The translations under genes and the position numbers were made by a program. DNA of 64,000 nt, taken from Luteibacter rhizovicinus DSM 16549 (GTDB lineage Bacteria; Pseudomonadota; Gammaproteobacteria; Xanthomonadales; Rhodanobacteraceae). Below are positions 17,843-26,515 of the stretch, one piece after another. The stretch lies in NCBI RefSeq assembly GCF_001887595.1, contig NZ_CP017480.1:3748001-3812000 (forward strand), in the 5' to 3' direction. Every line of letters begins with the position of its first letter. The first letter of the stretch is position 1. A model generated the notes under the pieces. It was not told the origin of the DNA, did not search any database, and saw only the letters and a program-made list of their open reading frames with translations.

Positions 17843-17936
17843 GGGACGAGGTTCTCCGTAAGGGGCGGAGAAAGTGTTGCTCGCCGGGCTGAGAGGATGA
17901 ATACTCATATCACTCAATCAATGGCGCGAACGTCTC

Positions 17937-18857
17937 ATGGATGCCTTGACCCGCGTGCTCGAGCTGGCCCAGGTGCAGGGCGCCCTGGATCTTCGTTGCC
18001 AACTGGCCGGCGGCTTCAGCCTCGATCATGTCGATGCGGAACCGGGCGAGGCGCCGTTTCATCTCGTGCTTGGCGGCAGTGCGGCGATGGAACTGCCCGG
18101 ACATACGGTGGTGATGGAAGCGGGCGATCTGCTCGTCCTGCCGCAGGGCACCCGCCATCGCGTGCACGACCTGCGCGGGCGCGACGTCCAGACCGCTGTC
18201 TCGCTCGATCACGCCGGCCCCTTCCGGGTCAAACGCAACACCGAAGGCGACACCGACCTCGACCTGCTGTGTGGTCGCTTCACCTTCGCGCCGGACGCGG
18301 GCCGCTTGCTCTTCAGCGCCTTGCCCGAGGTCCTGCACATCCGCCTGGGTCGCGAACACGGCATCGACGCGCTGTCCGGCATCGTCACGATGTTTCGCGA
18401 TGAAGTGGCGCGGATGGAACCGGGCGCGCTGGCGGTGGTCACCGCGTTGACCCAGGCGCTGTTCGTTTTCGCGGTGCGCGCCCAGCTGCGCGACGGCGTG
18501 ATGCCGCCGTCCCTGCTCGGGCTGATGGTCGATCCCCGGCTCAGTCGCGCCTTGCTCGCCATGTTGCGCGAGCCCGAGCGTGAGTGGACGGTGGCGTCGC
18601 TGGCGGATCAGGCGGCGATGTCGCGTGCCACGTTCGCGCGCCATTTCGAGGCGCGCGGCAACGTCGCACCGCACGAGGTGCTGACGCTCCTGCGCATGCA
18701 CCTGGCTGCCGACCTGTTGCGTCGCGGCGAGCTCACGGCGGGCGCCGTGGCCGATCGCGTCGGCTATCGCTCCGAGTCGGCGTTTGGCAAGGCGTTCGCA
18801 CGGGTGATGGGGACGACACCGGCGCGGTTCCGTCGCGACGGCAAAGCGGCGCCGTGA
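17937..18857 (+). CDS. RclR-like AraC-family redox regulator
   Basis: Transcription activator of 306 residues: N-terminal cupin sensor (about 1-190) and C-terminal AraC double helix-turn-helix (about 200-300; WTVASLADQAAMSRATFARHF and VADRVGYRSESAFGKAF). It begins MDALTRVLELAQVQG, close to E. coli RclR, and keeps cysteines at C21 and at C112 in LLCGRF. In RclR the corresponding cysteines (C21 and C89) sense hypochlorous acid by disulphide formation. C21 and C112 are the natural redox pair here. ATG at 17937 matches the family start although no strong ribosome site is seen. It likely controls the divergent rclC-like gene across the 94-base gap. Confidence 0.85.
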   Translation: MDALTRVLELAQVQGALDLRCQLAGGFSLDHVDAEPGEAPFHLVLGGSAAMELPGHTVVMEAGDLLVLPQGTRHRVHDLRGRDVQTAVSLDHAGPFRVKRNTEGDTDLDLLCGRFTFAPDAGRLLFSALPEVLHIRLGREHGIDALSGIVTMFRDEVARMEPGALAVVTALTQALFVFAVRAQLRDGVMPPSLLGLMVDPRLSRALLAMLREPEREWTVASLADQAAMSRATFARHFEARGNVAPHEVLTLLRMHLAADLLRRGELTAGAVADRVGYRSESAFGKAFARVMGTTPARFRRDGKAAP

Positions 18858-18927
18858 CGCAAGATCCGGATGGTGGGCAACAGTGGGTCAGCGGAACATG
18901 GCTTCGTCCCCACCACGGAGCCACGTC

Positions 18928-19395
18928 ATGTCCTTCCGCATCACCGGTATCGATCCGAAGCCCTTCCTGTCGCTGTACGGCCTGGATGAAGCGCAGCTCG
19001 ACAAGCGCGGCGTGATCCGCGTCGTCGCGTCGAACGACACGGGTTATCCCGAGCGCATCGAGTTACGCAACGCGCGCCGCGGCGAAGCCTTGCTCCTTCT
19101 CAATCACACGCATCAGCCTGCGCAGTCGCCGTATCGCTCGAGCCACGCCATCTTCATTCGCGAAGGGGCGACCGAGGCCTGCGAAGTGAGCGACGAGGTA
19201 CCCGAGGTCCTGCGCACGCGTACGCTTTCACTCCGCGGATTCGACGAGCGCGAACACATCGCCAGCGCGGTGCTCGTCGAAGGCAGCGTGCTGGACGACG
19301 CGATCGAGCGCATGTTCGCGATGTCGTCGGTGCGCTATGCGCACGTCCATTACGCGGCCTACGGTTGCTACGCGGCGCGCATCGATCGCAGCTGA
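18928..19395 (+). CDS. DUF1203 domain protein
   Basis: Cytoplasmic protein of 155 residues with the whole-length DUF1203 pattern: FRITGIDPKPFLSLYGLDEAQL at the start, the arginine-rich ERIELRNARRGEALLLLNHTHQP centre, SSHAIFIREGA, and the C-terminal VRYAHVHYAAYGCYAARI. The function of the family is not known. ATG at 18928 has GGAG about 9 bases upstream and matches the family start. It follows the RclR-like gene by 70 bases in the same direction, so co-transcription is possible. The 3' end overlaps the convergent MFS gene by 28 bases. Confidence 0.85.
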   Translation: MSFRITGIDPKPFLSLYGLDEAQLDKRGVIRVVASNDTGYPERIELRNARRGEALLLLNHTHQPAQSPYRSSHAIFIREGATEACEVSDEVPEVLRTRTLSLRGFDEREHIASAVLVEGSVLDDAIERMFAMSSVRYAHVHYAAYGCYAARIDRS

Positions 19396-20555
19396 TGGGC
19401 GTGCTTGCGGGCGGCGAGGCGGGAGATCGTCAGCGCCGTCAGGGCAAGGGCGGTCAACAGCAGGGAGATCACCGGTAGCGTGGCGACGCCACTGGCCTGG
19501 GCGACGCGGCCGCCAAGGAACGAGCCGAGCGCGATGCCGGCAAACAGGCCCGACGAATTGAGGGCGAGGACGAGGCCACGAATCTCCGGCTCCAGCTCGA
19601 CCACGCGGCGCTGCTGCGAGGGATAGAACACATCCTGCGCCAGGGCCCACGCGAGCAGCGGGAGCACCGGAGCCCACCAATAGGCCGGGACGACGGCCAG
19701 GGCCAGGAACACCGGCAGCATCGTGCCCATCGCGGCATAGAGCAGGCGGTTGGCGCCGAAGCGCAGTGCCAGGCGCTGCGCGAGCCAGTTGCCGGCCACG
19801 CCAAGGATGCCGAAGCCGAACATGATCCCCGACGCTGTCGCCGTGTCGGCACCGAAGCGATCGCGAAGCAGGGCGGTGATCAGCGTATAGGTGACGAAGT
19901 ACGCGGAGACCTGGAAGAAGATCACGGCCAGTCCCGTACCGGTCGCCGGATGGGTCAAGGCCTTCAACAGCCGGCGCAGGTCCAGCCGGATGCCGCGCGA
20001 CTGGTCGTCCACGGTGAGCCAGACGAGCAGGGCGGCCGCACCGGCAAGCACGGCCAGGCCCACGAACACGACACGCCAGCCCAAGGCGGCGGAGGCCGAG
20101 ATGGCCAGGGGAACCGAAAGCACGCTGGCGATGGCGATGCCGCTGAAAACGACGGCCAGCGCGTGGCCCTGCCGTTCGGGCGGGACGATGCCGGCGCCGA
20201 TCGAGGACGCCATCGGGCCGACCACGGTCGCCCCGAGACCGGCCAGCACGCGCGCCGCCAGTAGCCATCCGTAGCTGGGCGCCACGGCGCACAACACCGA
20301 GCCGAGGGCGAGGATCAGCAGGCCACCGATCAGTACGTCGCGTCGCCGCCGGTGGCCGACGAAGACCTGGGCCAGGGGCGCGCCGAGTGAGAACGTCAGG
20401 GCGAAGACAGCGACCAGCTCGGCGGCCTGGGCGACGGTCATGCCGCCGCTGACCATCGAGGCCTGGGCGCCGACGATGGCCAGCGACGCGCTGCCGAGCG
20501 CGAAGTTGCACATGCTGAGCACGCGCAGCACCAGGGGAGGAGATAAACGGGCCAT
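19368..20555 (-). CDS. MFS transporter
   Basis: Inner-membrane permease of 395 residues with twelve predicted helices. The loop 2-3 motif is GHRRRRDVLIGG, and GLGATVVGP and ERQGHALAVVFSGIAIASVLSVPLA resemble the drug/arabinose-efflux group of the major facilitator superfamily. It probably exports a small molecule by proton antiport. ATG at 20555 has GGAG 6 bases upstream; a longer frame adds ten residues without support. It is divergent from a LysR regulator 90 bases away, the classic arrangement for a substrate-induced exporter. The substrate is unknown. Confidence 0.87.
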   Translation of the reverse strand: MARLSPPLVLRVLSMCNFALGSASLAIVGAQASMVSGGMTVAQAAELVAVFALTFSLGAPLAQVFVGHRRRRDVLIGGLLILALGSVLCAVAPSYGWLLAARVLAGLGATVVGPMASSIGAGIVPPERQGHALAVVFSGIAIASVLSVPLAISASAALGWRVVFVGLAVLAGAAALLVWLTVDDQSRGIRLDLRRLLKALTHPATGTGLAVIFFQVSAYFVTYTLITALLRDRFGADTATASGIMFGFGILGVAGNWLAQRLALRFGANRLLYAAMGTMLPVFLALAVVPAYWWAPVLPLLAWALAQDVFYPSQQRRVVELEPEIRGLVLALNSSGLFAGIALGSFLGGRVAQASGVATLPVISLLLTALALTALTISRLAARKHAHQLRSMRAA

Positions 20556-20645
20556 GGGGGGCTCCGCAGCGGTAAGGGAGCGCACTACGTCGGGCCGCCA
20601 GACCTATAATCAACGTCGATGCCAGACATACGAGCTATCCAAGCC

Positions 20646-21563
20646 ATGGATATCACCCGGATCGACCTGAACCTCCTCGCCTCACTGGACGTGCTGCTCG
20701 ACGAAGCCAACGTCACGCGGGCGGCTCGCCGCCTCAAGCTCAGCCAGCCTGCGCTGTCCGCCCAGCTCGCACGCCTTCGCGAGCTGTTCGGCGATCCGTT
20801 GCTGCTGCCGGCGGAAGGCGGGCGCGGCATGACCCTGACGGCCCGCGCCGTCGGCCTGCGCGATCCGCTGCGGGGCGCACTCCGCGACCTCGATCGCGTG
20901 GTCACCCACGCGCCCGACTTCGATCCCGCGCAGAGCAGCCGCGCCTTCCAGATCGCGATGAGCGACAACGGCGTGGCGATTCTCGGTGTCGACCTGGTGG
21001 CGTGGGTCGCCGCGCACGTCGGACCCGGCATCCGCGTCGCGTTCCGGCCGGTGGATCCCGCGCGGATCGGCACGCTGATGGTCAACGGCGATGTGGACCT
21101 GCTCATCAGCATCAAGAGTCTGATCCCGCCAGCGATGAAGGCCCGTGTGCTGCTGGAGGACCGATATCTCATGGCCCAGCGCAAGGGCCACCCGCGCGGT
21201 GCGACGCCGCCGGACCTGGACACCTATTGCGCCTTGCGCCACGTCCTCGTCTCGCTGGACGGCGGTGGCTTCCACGGCTTCATGGACGACTATCTTCAGA
21301 AGGTCGGTCGCCGTCGCCAGGTGGCTGTGTCCGTGCCGCAATATCACCTGATGCCCGACATCCTCGAGGCGACCGACTATGTCGGGGTCATGCCGTCGCG
21401 GCTCGTCCAGCGTTTCGCCGGGCGACTGGATGCCTTCGAGCTCCCTGTCCCCACGCACGATATTTCCCTCTACGCCTCGTGGCATCCACGCATGCAGACC
21501 GATGCAGGCCATCGGTGGTTGCGCGAGCGCGTCGCTGCCCTTGCCGGGAAGTCGTCCGCCTAG
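20646..21563 (+). CDS. LysR-family transcriptional regulator
   Basis: DNA-binding regulator of 305 residues. The winged helix-turn-helix occupies residues 5-65 (DLNLLASLDVLLDEANVTRAARRLKLSQPALSAQLARLR), and the effector-binding domain follows (about 90-300), with DVDLLI and YVGVMPSRL typical of the NodD/SyrM-like subgroup. ATG at 20646 matches the family start (MDITRIDLNLL); an ATG 27 bases upstream is also in frame. Divergent from the MFS exporter, so that gene is its likely target. Its stop overlaps the convergent TIGR02117 gene by four bases. Confidence 0.88.
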   Translation: MDITRIDLNLLASLDVLLDEANVTRAARRLKLSQPALSAQLARLRELFGDPLLLPAEGGRGMTLTARAVGLRDPLRGALRDLDRVVTHAPDFDPAQSSRAFQIAMSDNGVAILGVDLVAWVAAHVGPGIRVAFRPVDPARIGTLMVNGDVDLLISIKSLIPPAMKARVLLEDRYLMAQRKGHPRGATPPDLDTYCALRHVLVSLDGGGFHGFMDDYLQKVGRRRQVAVSVPQYHLMPDILEATDYVGVMPSRLVQRFAGRLDAFELPVPTHDISLYASWHPRMQTDAGHRWLRERVAALAGKSSA

Positions 21564-22294
21564 TGGGTGGCCTGGTCGCGTAGCTGCCAGAACAGCGCCG
21601 TGTCGAACGGCGACCAGACCGGCGCACGCACACCGCTTTCCGCGAGGGCGTCGCGTGTCCACTGGTTACATGTGACGAACAGGCTGTAGCGGCCGTTGGC
21701 TTCGTAGAAGGCATCGTTCACGTCATAGCGGTGGCCCGGGATCCACACCGACGCGCCCGCCTCGTCAGTGGCGACGCTGCGACGCACATACGCGACAAGT
21801 CGTGCATAGGCCTCGGGCGTCACGACCAGCCTCACCGCCGTGGCATCGTTCGTCGGTGCGGGACCGTACTCCACATGCATCGCGGCGCTATCGCGGCCGG
21901 TGATCGCCTTGAGCGCGGTCGATGTCGTGAGATCGCGCCAGCGGGGCACGTCGAGGAAGAAGGTGCGGTCGCCCCAGCCCACGGTGACGTATTCATCGGC
22001 ATCCGCCTCGCTCCGCTGCGCGTTGTGCACCGGCGGAAACAGCGTGGTCCAGTCCATCAGCGGATGCCGGGCCGGCATCGCCAGTCCGGCGTGCACGCCA
22101 TTGGTCGTGAGCCATACGGTGACGCCATCGCCGGCAGGCCGCCAGTCGCGATTGACCGGAATGGCGCCGAGGACGATCGCGGAGGCCATGTAGACGAGCG
22201 GCGCGAGAATCAGTACGCCCGCGATCGTCCAGATGATGCGACGGGCAATCGAGGGTCGTGTCGTGGGCCGGTCAGATGGATACTGCCTGAGCAT
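21560..22294 (-). CDS. TIGR02117/DUF2459 family protein
   Basis: Membrane-anchored protein of 244 residues: one N-terminal helix (RIIWTIAGVLILAPLVYMAS) and a periplasmic domain. VTVWLTTNGVHAGLAMPA, YVTVGWGDRTFFLDVP and FVTCNQWTRDALAESGV are hallmarks of the TIGR02117 family, first noted beside urease genes. The cysteine and histidines in these motifs recall NlpC/P60-like hydrolases, but the activity is unproven. ATG at 22294 has AGGTG 4 bases upstream. No urease genes are seen here. Confidence 0.83.
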   Translation of the reverse strand: MLRQYPSDRPTTRPSIARRIIWTIAGVLILAPLVYMASAIVLGAIPVNRDWRPAGDGVTVWLTTNGVHAGLAMPARHPLMDWTTLFPPVHNAQRSEADADEYVTVGWGDRTFFLDVPRWRDLTTSTALKAITGRDSAAMHVEYGPAPTNDATAVRLVVTPEAYARLVAYVRRSVATDEAGASVWIPGHRYDVNDAFYEANGRYSLFVTCNQWTRDALAESGVRAPVWSPFDTALFWQLRDQATH

Positions 22295-22373
22295 GCTGCA
22301 CCTCTGGTGACGACGCGCCTGTGATGGCAAGAGCGTATAACGAGACATCGAAGACCGCATGAGGCTCGCCGCC

Positions 22374-22556
22374 ATGCCTATCGCCCGTCACGCGGAACCC
22401 GGCGACCCGCCATGCCCGATCTGCCAGGGTGTGGGTGAGCTGACTTACATCGACGAAGACGTTGGATGCCAGATCGGCGTCCCTTGCTGGGCCTGCGCCG
22501 GACCGGCCGAGGAACACCTCGGCCAGCCCGCATCGGATACCCCGTGGCCTGGATGA
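22374..22556 (+). CDS. Small cysteine-rich zinc-ribbon-like protein (uncertain)
   Basis: A 60-residue frame with PCPICQGVGELTYIDEDVG followed by a second cysteine cluster, CQIGVPCWACAG. The CxxCxGxG spacing recalls the zinc-binding modules of DnaJ, so a tiny zinc-ribbon protein is plausible. Translation could begin at ATG 22374 or 22359; neither has a strong ribosome site. It ends 8 bases before the TonB receptor stop on the other strand. The conserved-looking cysteine pattern is the only argument; it is not assigned to a family. Confidence 0.45.
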   Translation: MPIARHAEPGDPPCPICQGVGELTYIDEDVGCQIGVPCWACAGPAEEHLGQPASDTPWPG

Positions 22557-22563
22557 GCCAGGT

Positions 22564-25482
22564 TCAGAGCTTGTAGTTGATGCCGAACATCAGGGTGCGA
22601 CCGTAGGTGTCGTACTCGAGCGGCCGGGCGATCTTCAGGTTGTTAGGTAACGAGGCAATCTGCTGGGTCTTCATCGGCGAGTTGCTCAGGTTGTTCACCT
22701 GCAGCAGCAGCGAAAACCCGTTGTATCGACCCTCGGTAAAGGCATAGCCGAGCTGGAAGTCGGTCTGTTTGTCCGCCAGGACCTTGGTGTAACCGAGCTG
22801 GTCGAACAAGGCCACCGCCTCGCCGGTGAACGACGAGCGGTAGCGCTCGGCGATACGCACCGACCAGCCGTACTTCTCGTAATAGAAGGCGAGGTTGGCG
22901 ACCTTGCGTGACAAGCCGGGCAGGGTGGACGGACTGCCGGGAATGGTCGACACCGCGCTCACGGGCAGCGAACTGTTGGTCAGCGAGAAATTCGCCTGCA
23001 TGCCGAAGCCGTCCAGGGCGTGAGTCAGCAGGCCACCCTCGAACGATCCGGACAACTCCAGGCCTTGCATCCTTCCGCCGGTGCCATTCTCCGGTCGGGT
23101 GAACGAGCCGATCGTGCTGGTCGGGGTGAGCGTCGGCGTGTCGTTGGTGTAGCGTGAGAAATCGTAGTCGAGGGTGGTTTCGTTGTAGATGTAGTTCAAC
23201 AGGTTCTTGTTGAACACCGCGGCAGCGACATAGCTCGCCGTGCCGAAATACTTCTCCCACGAAAGGTCCGCTCCGACAGCGATATACGGTTTGAGCTTCG
23301 GGTTGCCGCCGCTACCCGACCACAGCACCTGGCCGGCGGCGGGACCATCGGTGACCAGTGCAACGTCGGCCGAGGTGGCGACCTTCTCGTCGTCGATGCG
23401 GCCGCGGGCCATGGTCTTGGCCAGGCCGAAGCGCAGGTACTGCTTGTCCGATAGTTCGGCGACCAGGTTCAGGCTGGGCAAGACCTTGTTGTAGTTCGTG
23501 CCATCGGCGATGCGGCCGACCAGGGTATCGCCGTTGGTCTGCAGCGCGTCGGACGACTGGATCGTGCGTACGGCCTGCACGCCCATGTTCCCGCGCAGCG
23601 GGATGTCGCCCAGCATCGTATCGATGTTCAGCTTGAGGTAGACGACGGGTACCTTCTCGCGCACCGTGTAATTGCGACTCCAGTCGCCCTGGGTGTTGCG
23701 CTCGGTGAGGTAGTACTGGGTGTCGAGCGCCTGCAGGACGTCGTAGTTGACGATGGCGGGGATGCCGCCATAGCCGAGATTCGTGATGCCGCTGAGCGCG
23801 CCCGGATCGATCGGCGTGGCGAAACCGGGCAGGTAATCCCCCGATGTCGAACCGTTGCCGTTGAGCCAGGCGAAGAGGACATCGGCTTGCTTGGTCTTCT
23901 TGCGATCGGAGTAGTTCACGCCGAAGTTGAAGTCGCTGAAGATCCAGCCCACGGGATGGCTGATCTCCAGTCGGATCGCCTTGATCGTATCGTGTTGCTT
24001 GTCGTATTCCTCGCGGCCGTCGTACCCGTAGTTGTTGGGATCGGTCAGGTTCACCGCCGAGGTGTTGGACCAGTCGGTGCCCGGCGAGAAGTCCGGAAAA
24101 CCTTCGTCGCGCCGTATCTGGAAATCCGTCGACGAGGTTGCCTGGTCCGGCAGGCCGGCGAACAGGTAAGCATCGTGCAAGCGCTTCTTCGCACTGGAAT
24201 AAGACAGGTCCGCCGTAGCGTTCCAGCCGTTGCCGAAGTCGTACTGGTTGTTCCAGCCGACGGAGAACAGCTTGTCGCGTTCCTTGGTGTATTCGTTCTG
24301 CAGGACCGTTTTCAACCCATCGATATGGCCCGAGGTGACGATCGGGTAGGGCTGGGACGGCACCGTGCCGATGTTGGAATACGAAACGTTGTCATACGGG
24401 CTGCTCGACCACTGGGCGCCGTTGAGATACGTCTTCTGGTCGAACGTGGAGTAGTACAGATCGAGGGTCGAGTGGTAATGATCGTCGGGTGCCCACTCGA
24501 GCACGGTCATCAAGCCGTTGCGCAGCTGGTTTTCGGACTTGGCGCGCAACTGGGCGCCTTCCTGCGAAAGCACGTCGTCGGGGAGGCCGGGTGTATGCGC
24601 CGCGCCCCACTGTCCTTCGGCGCCATTGGGGCCGTTGTTGTTGCTCCACCACCAGGCCTGGTACTGCTTCTCCTGCACCGGTGAATCCAGCTGCGCAAAA
24701 CCCACTGCCAGGCCCAGGGTGTGATCGAAGAACTGGTCGATATACGAGAAGCTGGCGCGGTGGCCGGCATCACCGACGCCACTGCCGTGGTTGAGGCTGC
24801 CATTGGTCGTGCTCTCGCCACGCAGGTTGGCGGCGAAGGTACGGTTGGCCAGGTCCAGTGGCTTGATCGTGTGCAAGTCCACGGTGCCGGACAGGCCCTG
24901 GCCGATCAGGCTGGCATTCGGTGTCTTGTAGACCGCCGCGCCGCTGATGAGCTCGGAGGGGTATTGATCGAAGTCCACGCCACGGTTCTCGCCGATCGTG
25001 GCCTGCTCGCGACCGTTCAACGTGGTTCCGGCGAAATCGGGCGAGAGGCCGCGAATGGAAATCTGGTTGGCCCGGCCGTCCACGCGTTGCGTGGCCAGGC
25101 CCGAAAGGCGCGAGAGACTCTCGGCGATGCTGCTATCGGGCAGCTTGCCGATATCCTCGGCCGAAATCGCTTCGATGATGTTGTCGGAGCTCTGTTTAGC
25201 CTTCAGCGAGTTCTGGATGCTGCCCTGGATGCCGGTGACCACGATGGCATCGAGATTGCTCGCGGCATCCGGGTTGACCGCGCGCTTGTCCTGCTCCTTG
25301 GCGCTTTTTGCCGGTTTTGTGGACGGCGTCTCATTTTTCGGTGCCGCCGGCGACGGCGTCTGTTCCTGGGCGAAGGCGTTGCTGCCGGAGAACAGCAGCA
25401 GGGCCGCGGCGCAGGCCAGGGCGAGAGGGCGGGGCTGGAGAGCGGGCACGCTCGTACACGGCGTCATGCGTCGGCGATTCAT
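22564..25482 (-). CDS. TonB-dependent receptor (Xanthomonas/Caulobacter type)
   Basis: Outer-membrane active transporter of 972 residues. Signal peptide (about 17-39, ending SNAFAQ), a Pro/Lys/Ala-rich linker, the TonB-box-like DAIVVTG, a plug domain (SSDNIIEAISAEDIGKLPD, then RVDGRANQISIRGL and TTLNGREQATIGENRG), and a 22-strand barrel ending in YGRTLMFGINYKL. The plug motifs are those of the TonB-Xanth-Caul family (TIGR01782), often used for plant-derived glycans or oligosaccharides. ATG at 25482 is chosen from the signal peptide; an upstream extension of 95 residues is not membrane-targeted. Divergent from the marC-like gene. No glycoside hydrolase or SusD neighbour is present, so the ligand is unknown. 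Confidence 0.88.
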   Translation of the reverse strand: MNRRRMTPCTSVPALQPRPLALACAAALLLFSGSNAFAQEQTPSPAAPKNETPSTKPAKSAKEQDKRAVNPDAASNLDAIVVTGIQGSIQNSLKAKQSSDNIIEAISAEDIGKLPDSSIAESLSRLSGLATQRVDGRANQISIRGLSPDFAGTTLNGREQATIGENRGVDFDQYPSELISGAAVYKTPNASLIGQGLSGTVDLHTIKPLDLANRTFAANLRGESTTNGSLNHGSGVGDAGHRASFSYIDQFFDHTLGLAVGFAQLDSPVQEKQYQAWWWSNNNGPNGAEGQWGAAHTPGLPDDVLSQEGAQLRAKSENQLRNGLMTVLEWAPDDHYHSTLDLYYSTFDQKTYLNGAQWSSSPYDNVSYSNIGTVPSQPYPIVTSGHIDGLKTVLQNEYTKERDKLFSVGWNNQYDFGNGWNATADLSYSSAKKRLHDAYLFAGLPDQATSSTDFQIRRDEGFPDFSPGTDWSNTSAVNLTDPNNYGYDGREEYDKQHDTIKAIRLEISHPVGWIFSDFNFGVNYSDRKKTKQADVLFAWLNGNGSTSGDYLPGFATPIDPGALSGITNLGYGGIPAIVNYDVLQALDTQYYLTERNTQGDWSRNYTVREKVPVVYLKLNIDTMLGDIPLRGNMGVQAVRTIQSSDALQTNGDTLVGRIADGTNYNKVLPSLNLVAELSDKQYLRFGLAKTMARGRIDDEKVATSADVALVTDGPAAGQVLWSGSGGNPKLKPYIAVGADLSWEKYFGTASYVAAAVFNKNLLNYIYNETTLDYDFSRYTNDTPTLTPTSTIGSFTRPENGTGGRMQGLELSGSFEGGLLTHALDGFGMQANFSLTNSSLPVSAVSTIPGSPSTLPGLSRKVANLAFYYEKYGWSVRIAERYRSSFTGEAVALFDQLGYTKVLADKQTDFQLGYAFTEGRYNGFSLLLQVNNLSNSPMKTQQIASLPNNLKIARPLEYDTYGRTLMFGINYKL

Positions 25483-25662
25483 CGATATCCCTGCATTGAA
25501 TGAATGAGCGATGCGCCCCCTGACACACCGGCGGCGAGGATGATCGAAGTGCCACGAATCTGTCATCCTGCGTCGCAGCACGCGTATACGATCCAATTCG
25601 ACACGCCGGTAACACGGGATACTGTGCCCGCCCCTTCGTCTGCCACTCTCCCGGAGCGCCCC

Positions 25663-26352
25663 ATGTGGGAAGAACTGACCAAGACCGTGCTGCTGATCGT
25701 GGCGAGTCTTTTTCCCATCGTGAATCCGCCGGCGTCCGCGTTCATGGCGATCAGCATCGTGCCCCATGCGACGGATGCCGAACGCGCGGACATGGCACGC
25801 CGGGTGGCCGTGAACAGCTTTGCGCTGCTACTGGCGTCGTTACTCGTCGGTGCCTACGTGCTCGGCTTCTTCGGCATCTCGATTCCGGTGCTGCGCGTCG
25901 CCGGCGGCCTGGTCGTCGCGATGGCGGGCTGGCGCCTGCTCGATGCACCCGACGATGTCGAAGAGGAGCAGGACAATGAGGCCGCCGCCGTCGATCATCA
26001 TCACGGGCGGCGCGATCCCACGTTCTATCCCTTGACGCTGCCGCTCACCGTGGGGCCGGGCTCGATCGCCGTCGCGATCGCCCTGGGCACGGGATCGCCG
26101 CGCCAGGGGCCCACGATCATCCATTTCGCCGCGGTGTTCATCGCCCTGGTGATCATCACCGCGAGCATCTATCTGTGCATGCGCTATGCCGAACGCATCG
26201 AGCGCGGCTTGGGTACCGCGGGCACGCAGGTGGTGATGCGCTTGTTTGCGTTCTTCATTTTCTGCATTGGTTTGCAGATCTTGTGGCTGGGCGTGTCGGA
26301 GTTGATCGGTTTGGTGTCGGCAGCGCCGGGGCTGGCGCATCCGTCGTCCTGA
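25663..26352 (+). CDS. MarC-family (UPF0056) membrane protein
   Basis: Inner-membrane protein of 229 residues with six helices. FPIVNPPASAFMAISIVPHAT and the charged loop between helices 3 and 4 (DDVEEEQDNEAAAVDHHHGRRDPTFYPLTLPLTVGPG) match MarC/UPF0056, of which E. coli MarC is no longer thought to confer antibiotic resistance. The role is unknown. ATG at 25663 has GGAG about 8 bases upstream and gives the family start; an upstream frame adds 53 residues without a match. A REP cluster follows the stop. Confidence 0.87.
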   Translation: MWEELTKTVLLIVASLFPIVNPPASAFMAISIVPHATDAERADMARRVAVNSFALLLASLLVGAYVLGFFGISIPVLRVAGGLVVAMAGWRLLDAPDDVEEEQDNEAAAVDHHHGRRDPTFYPLTLPLTVGPGSIAVAIALGTGSPRQGPTIIHFAAVFIALVIITASIYLCMRYAERIERGLGTAGTQVVMRLFAFFIFCIGLQILWLGVSELIGLVSAAPGLAHPSS

Positions 26353-26360
26353 CGCTGTGT

Positions 26361-26515
26361 GTAGGAGCCGATTCATCGGCGATTGTGGGAGCCGATTCAT
26401 CGGCGATCCCGCGGCAGCGGGCAAGGTTACGGCCAGCACCCATTCGCCGATGAATCGGCTCCCACAGAGAGCAGGGTTACGGCTAGCACCCATTCGCCGA
26501 TGAATCGGCTCCCAC
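26361..26515. repeat. REP cluster, two direct and two inverted copies
   Basis: Copies at 26361-26382 and 26385-26406 read GTRGGAGCCGATTCATCGGC; inverted copies lie at 26444-26465 and 26494-26515. The inverted copies sit in a 50-base tandem unit that includes GGTTACGGCYAGCACCCAT. The cluster separates the convergent marC-like and AraC genes and could form a bidirectional terminator. The last copy overlaps the end of the AraC reading frame. Confidence 0.85.

Noticed and set aside
18883..18927. Upstream start for the DUF1203 gene
   Set aside because: Family alignment begins at the ATG at 18928, with a ribosome site before it.
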